A DNA stretch of 15,296 nucleotides from Caulobacteraceae bacterium (GTDB lineage Bacteria; Pseudomonadota; Alphaproteobacteria; Caulobacterales; Caulobacteraceae): assembly GCA_020852035.1 (NCBI GenBank), contig JADZBR010000049.1:1-15296 (forward strand), written 5' to 3'. The notes beneath the pieces are model-generated. The model was not told the DNA's origin. It worked only from the letters and a program-made list of their open reading frames with translations, and did no database searches. Below are positions 12,982 through 15,296 of this stretch, one piece after another (the stretch's first letter is position 1; every line of letters begins with the position of its first letter). Position numbers and translations under genes: made by a program.

Positions 12982-14424
12982 TCACCCCGCCGGCGGAGGG
13001 ATAAACCCGCCGATGGTCTCGTCGATGGCCTGGGCGACAGCGAGCGTGCGGGCGTCGCCGCCTCTCGGGCCGATGATCTGCACGCCGACCGGCAGGCCCG
13101 AGGCTGCGAGGCCGGCGGGGACGGCGGTGGCCGGCAGGCCGCAGGCGGTGGCCAGCGAGATCCATTGCAGCATCGACATGTAGGGAACCCGCTCGCCGGT
13201 CGAGAGGCGGATCGTGCGCTTGCCGAAGGGCGTGTGGTCGTGCGGCAGGGCGACCACCGGGTCGACCGGCGCGATGATCACGTCGTGGCGCTGGAAGGCG
13301 GTCTTCATCTCCTGGCCGAGGCGCGCGCGGACAGCGTCGGCGGCCAGCCACTCATGGTGGCGGGCGGTGGTGGCCAGGGTGCTGGCGGCCCAGGCGGGCG
13401 GCTCCCCGGCGCGTGCCGCCAGCCGGGCGAAGGGGCGCATCAGCTCCAGCGCCAGCCGCCGGCCGGGCGGCTGCTCGGCGCCCAGCACCGACATCAGCAA
13501 CAGCAGGTAGGCGTCCATCAGCGCCCGGGCGTCCACCGGAGTCGGGATCGGTTCCACTTCCGCGCCGGCGGCGGCGAGCTTGCCGCCGAAGGCTTCGACC
13601 ACCGCGGCGACCTCCGGGTCGAGCACGAAGCGCGGCTCGCTCATCCAAAGGCCGACCTTCAGCCCCTTGAGTTGGGCGGGCGGCGCGCGGGCGGCCAGGG
13701 GCCCGTTCTCCAGCACCGAGAGCAGCAGGCGCAGGTCGCGCGCCGAGCGGGCCATCGGGCCGGCGACGCCGAGGTCCGGCTCGGCCCAGACGCCGGGGCG
13801 CGGCGGGATGTGGCCGACGGTGGAGACCAGGCCCCAGGTCGGCTTGTGGGCGAAGACGCCGCTGAACGAGGCCGGCGTGCGCAGCGAGCCGCCGATGTCG
13901 GAGCCGATCTCCAGGGCGGTGACGCCGAGCGCCAGCGCCGCGGCCGCGCCGCCGGAGGAGCCGCCGGGGGTGCGGGCGGGGTCCCACGGGTTGTTCGTGG
14001 TCCCGTAGAGCCTGGTGTAGGTCTGGAAGTCGCCGGCCATCACCGGGGTGTTGGTCTTGCCCCAGATCACCGCCCCGGCGCGGCGGGCGTGGGCGACGGC
14101 GACGGCGTCCTCGGCGGCGCGGCGGCGGAAGGCTTCCAACCCGGCGGAGGCGGGCATGCCGACCGCGTCGAAGGTGTCCTTGACGGTCATCGGCAGGCCG
14201 GCGAGCGGGCCCAACGCTTCACCCTTGGCGCGGGCGTCGTCGATGGCGCGGGCGCGCTCCAGGGCGCGCTCGAGGTCGGCGTTGACCACCGCGTTGATGC
14301 GCGCGTGGGTGGCCTCGTGGCGGGCGAGCTCGGCCTTCAGAAGCTCCACAGCGCCGATGCGCCCGGCCTCCAGGGCGGCGAGCTGGGCGGTGGCGTCGAG
14401 GTCGATCAGGTCGCGGGCCGGCAT
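12982..14424 (-). CDS. Amidase signature family hydrolase
   Basis: Amide hydrolase of the amidase-signature (Ser-cisSer-Lys) superfamily, 480 aa, the normal length. The catalytic Lys is K82 in GLPMTVKDTF. The Gly/Ser-rich signature is ARTPGGSSGGAAAAL with cis-Ser S156, and the nucleophile is S180 in EIGSDIGGSLRTPASF. No signal peptide is visible, so it is cytoplasmic. Start ATG at 14424, with AAGGGA upstream that overlaps the end of dapB; only 5 nt separate the dapB stop from this ATG, so they form an operon. GatA is an alternative for this superfamily, but with no gatB/gatC nearby and sequence closer to general amidases, it is more likely a general amidase of unknown substrate. Reading frame remains open far upstream, but that stretch is antisense-frame shadow of dapB. 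Confidence 0.93.
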   Translation of the reverse strand: MPARDLIDLDATAQLAALEAGRIGAVELLKAELARHEATHARINAVVNADLERALERARAIDDARAKGEALGPLAGLPMTVKDTFDAVGMPASAGLEAFRRRAAEDAVAVAHARRAGAVIWGKTNTPVMAGDFQTYTRLYGTTNNPWDPARTPGGSSGGAAAALALGVTALEIGSDIGGSLRTPASFSGVFAHKPTWGLVSTVGHIPPRPGVWAEPDLGVAGPMARSARDLRLLLSVLENGPLAARAPPAQLKGLKVGLWMSEPRFVLDPEVAAVVEAFGGKLAAAGAEVEPIPTPVDARALMDAYLLLLMSVLGAEQPPGRRLALELMRPFARLAARAGEPPAWAASTLATTARHHEWLAADAVRARLGQEMKTAFQRHDVIIAPVDPVVALPHDHTPFGKRTIRLSTGERVPYMSMLQWISLATACGLPATAVPAGLAASGLPVGVQIIGPRGGDARTLAVAQAIDETIGGFIPPPAG

Positions 14425-14429
14425 CTTCG

Positions 14430-15191
14430 CTATCCCTTCAGGCCCAGGACGTCCTGCATGTCGTAGAGGCCGGGCGGGCGGCCCTTGACCCAGCGGGCCG
14501 CCTCGAGGGCGCCCCGGGCGAAGAGGCCGCGGTCGAGGGCGGCGTGCGACAGGCTCAGCACCTCGTCCTCGGCGGCGAACAGCACCTGGTGCTCGCCGAA
14601 GATGCCGCCGCCGCGCACCACGGCGAAGCCGATGTCGCCGATGCGGCGGGCGCCGGTGATGCCGTCGCGCCCGCGCTGGGCGACCGCCGCCAGGTCGACG
14701 CCGCGTCCCCTGGCGGCCGCCTCGCCGAGCATCAGGGCGGTGCCGGAGGGGGCGTCGACCTTGCGGCGGTGATGGGCCTCGGTCACCTCGATGTCGTAAG
14801 CCTCGGCCGAGAGCGCGCGGGCGGCCTGTTCGACCAGACCCATCAGGAGGTTCACGCCGAGCGAGTAGTTGCGCGAATAGACGATGGGGATGCGGCGGGC
14901 GGCCCGGGCGTAGGCGGCCTCTTCCTCGGCGCTCGCGCCGGTGGCGCCGATCACCAGGGCCGGGGCGCCGCGCGCAGCGGCCACCGCGGCCAGTTCGGCG
15001 GAGGCGGCGGGGGTGGTGAAATCGACCACCACCTCGCAGGCGGCCAGGGCCACGTCGCGCTGGGCCAGGCCCGGGGCGTCGGCGTCCGGCCGGTCGAAAC
15101 GGCCGGCGATGACCATGTCGCTGCGGGCGGCCGCGGCGTCGGTCAGCGCCCGCCCCATGCGGCCGAGCGCGCCGGCGATGCCGATCATCAC
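14430..15191 (-). CDS. dapB: 4-hydroxy-tetrahydrodipicolinate reductase
   Basis: NAD(P)H-dependent reductase in the diaminopimelate pathway to lysine and peptidoglycan. About 253 aa, slightly shorter than E. coli DapB (273). The N-terminal GIAGALGRMGRAL (4-16) is the nucleotide-binding loop, DFTTPAA (57-63) is the family motif, and HHRRKVDAPSGTAL (140-153) is the catalytic/substrate signature with the proton donors His and Lys. The conventional start is GTG 15191 or ATG 15188, but neither has a Shine-Dalgarno at a workable distance. AAGGAGG (15211-15217) is 7 nt before an in-frame CTG at 15203. That start would give (M)SDPVMIGIAGALGRMG, closer to the usual DapB N-terminus. I keep 15191 as the safe boundary. 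First gene of the dapB-amidase pair. Confidence 0.95.
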   Translation of the reverse strand: MMIGIAGALGRMGRALTDAAAARSDMVIAGRFDRPDADAPGLAQRDVALAACEVVVDFTTPAASAELAAVAAARGAPALVIGATGASAEEEAAYARAARRIPIVYSRNYSLGVNLLMGLVEQAARALSAEAYDIEVTEAHHRRKVDAPSGTALMLGEAAARGRGVDLAAVAQRGRDGITGARRIGDIGFAVVRGGGIFGEHQVLFAAEDEVLSLSHAALDRGLFARGALEAARWVKGRPPGLYDMQDVLGLKG

Positions 15192-15210
15192 GGGGTCGGA
15201 CAGGGCGGGG

Positions 15211-15217
15211 CCTCCTT
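15211..15217 (-). promoter_or_regulatory. Strong ribosome-binding site of dapB
   Basis: AAGGAGG on the minus strand is a full anti-16S match, 7 nt before a CTG (15203-15201) and 19 nt before the GTG at 15191. Its position argues that dapB translation starts at CTG. Confidence 0.6.
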
Positions 15218-15264
15218 CTTCCTTCCAGCTCCCTTACCCGGCAAAGGGTCAACTGTCTCTCAAT

Positions 15265-15287
15265 CCTCCCCTGCGAAGCGGGGGAGG
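15265..15287. repeat. GC-rich palindrome upstream of dapB, near window edge
   Basis: CCTCCCC (15265-15271), a TGCGAAGCG loop, GGGGAGG (15281-15287). Arms are identical to those of the 3071-3091 hairpin core. The following GGGACCGCG suggests the repeat unit continues beyond the window. It probably lies between dapB and the next upstream gene. Confidence 0.65.
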
Positions 15288-15296
15288 GGGACCGCG

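Noticed and set aside
12982..14424. GatA subunit of Asp/Glu-tRNA amidotransferase
   Set aside because: The amidase signature alone is not specific; there is no gatB or gatC nearby, and the gene pairs with dapB.
14425..15252. Upstream extension of the amidase reading frame through dapB
   Set aside because: The extension is Arg/Gly/Pro-rich shadow of dapB in another frame; the amidase has a good ATG and Shine-Dalgarno at 14424.

Overview
The window is about 15.3 kb of GC-rich chromosome with tightly packed housekeeping genes. It reads as an alphaproteobacterium, most likely of the Caulobacter/Phenylobacterium group. The evidence is: a DnaA of Caulobacter-like sequence whose gene is not beside dnaN/recF; a cluster of GANTC (CcrM-type methylation) sites upstream of dnaA; an alphaproteobacterial-style sigma-32 promoter (CTTG-N17-CCCATAT) before dnaK; a Fpg zinc finger of the C-x4-C type; and GC-rich palindromic repeats between genes. 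The taxonomic placement is an inference.

Layout. The left end (1-1337, minus strand) holds the 5' third of dnaK with its heat-shock promoter, preceded by a small HExxH protein. Next come plus-strand genes for an AlkB-like dioxygenase and a dienelactone hydrolase with a twin-arginine leader (1460-3062). These converge on dnaA (3202-4617, minus) across a palindrome-rich spacer. A 419-bp spacer upstream of dnaA carries four GANTC sites and a promoter candidate. It is followed by rpsT with a good sigma-70 promoter, then a minus-strand group of mutM, a TraB/GumN-type protein and an enoyl-CoA hydratase. Divergent from mutM are ubiE and ubiB (1-nt gap), for quinone biosynthesis.

Between ubiB and a convergent lipoprotein gene lies the most unusual item. 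It is a compact cassette of about 368 bp in which a small GIY-YIG nuclease gene is bounded by perfect 31-bp inverted repeats, each containing its own hairpin with a GAAA loop. It fits almost exactly between the two neighbouring stop codons. The adjacent lipoprotein (10666-11181) has a C-terminal region resembling BECR-fold RNase/toxin domains.

The right end holds coaBC (TTG start) overlapping dut by 4 bp, a dut/amidase convergent junction filled by one large palindrome, and a minus-strand dapB-amidase pair. The well-placed Shine-Dalgarno of dapB points to a CTG start codon.

Most genes are core functions: chromosome initiation, protein folding, translation, DNA repair and nucleotide sanitation, CoA, quinone and lysine/peptidoglycan precursor synthesis. 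No tRNA, rRNA, CRISPR array or phage segment was seen. The accessory signals are the repeat-bounded GIY-YIG cassette, the extragenic palindromes and the lipoprotein. Base counts were done by eye, so coordinates of short sites may be off by one.
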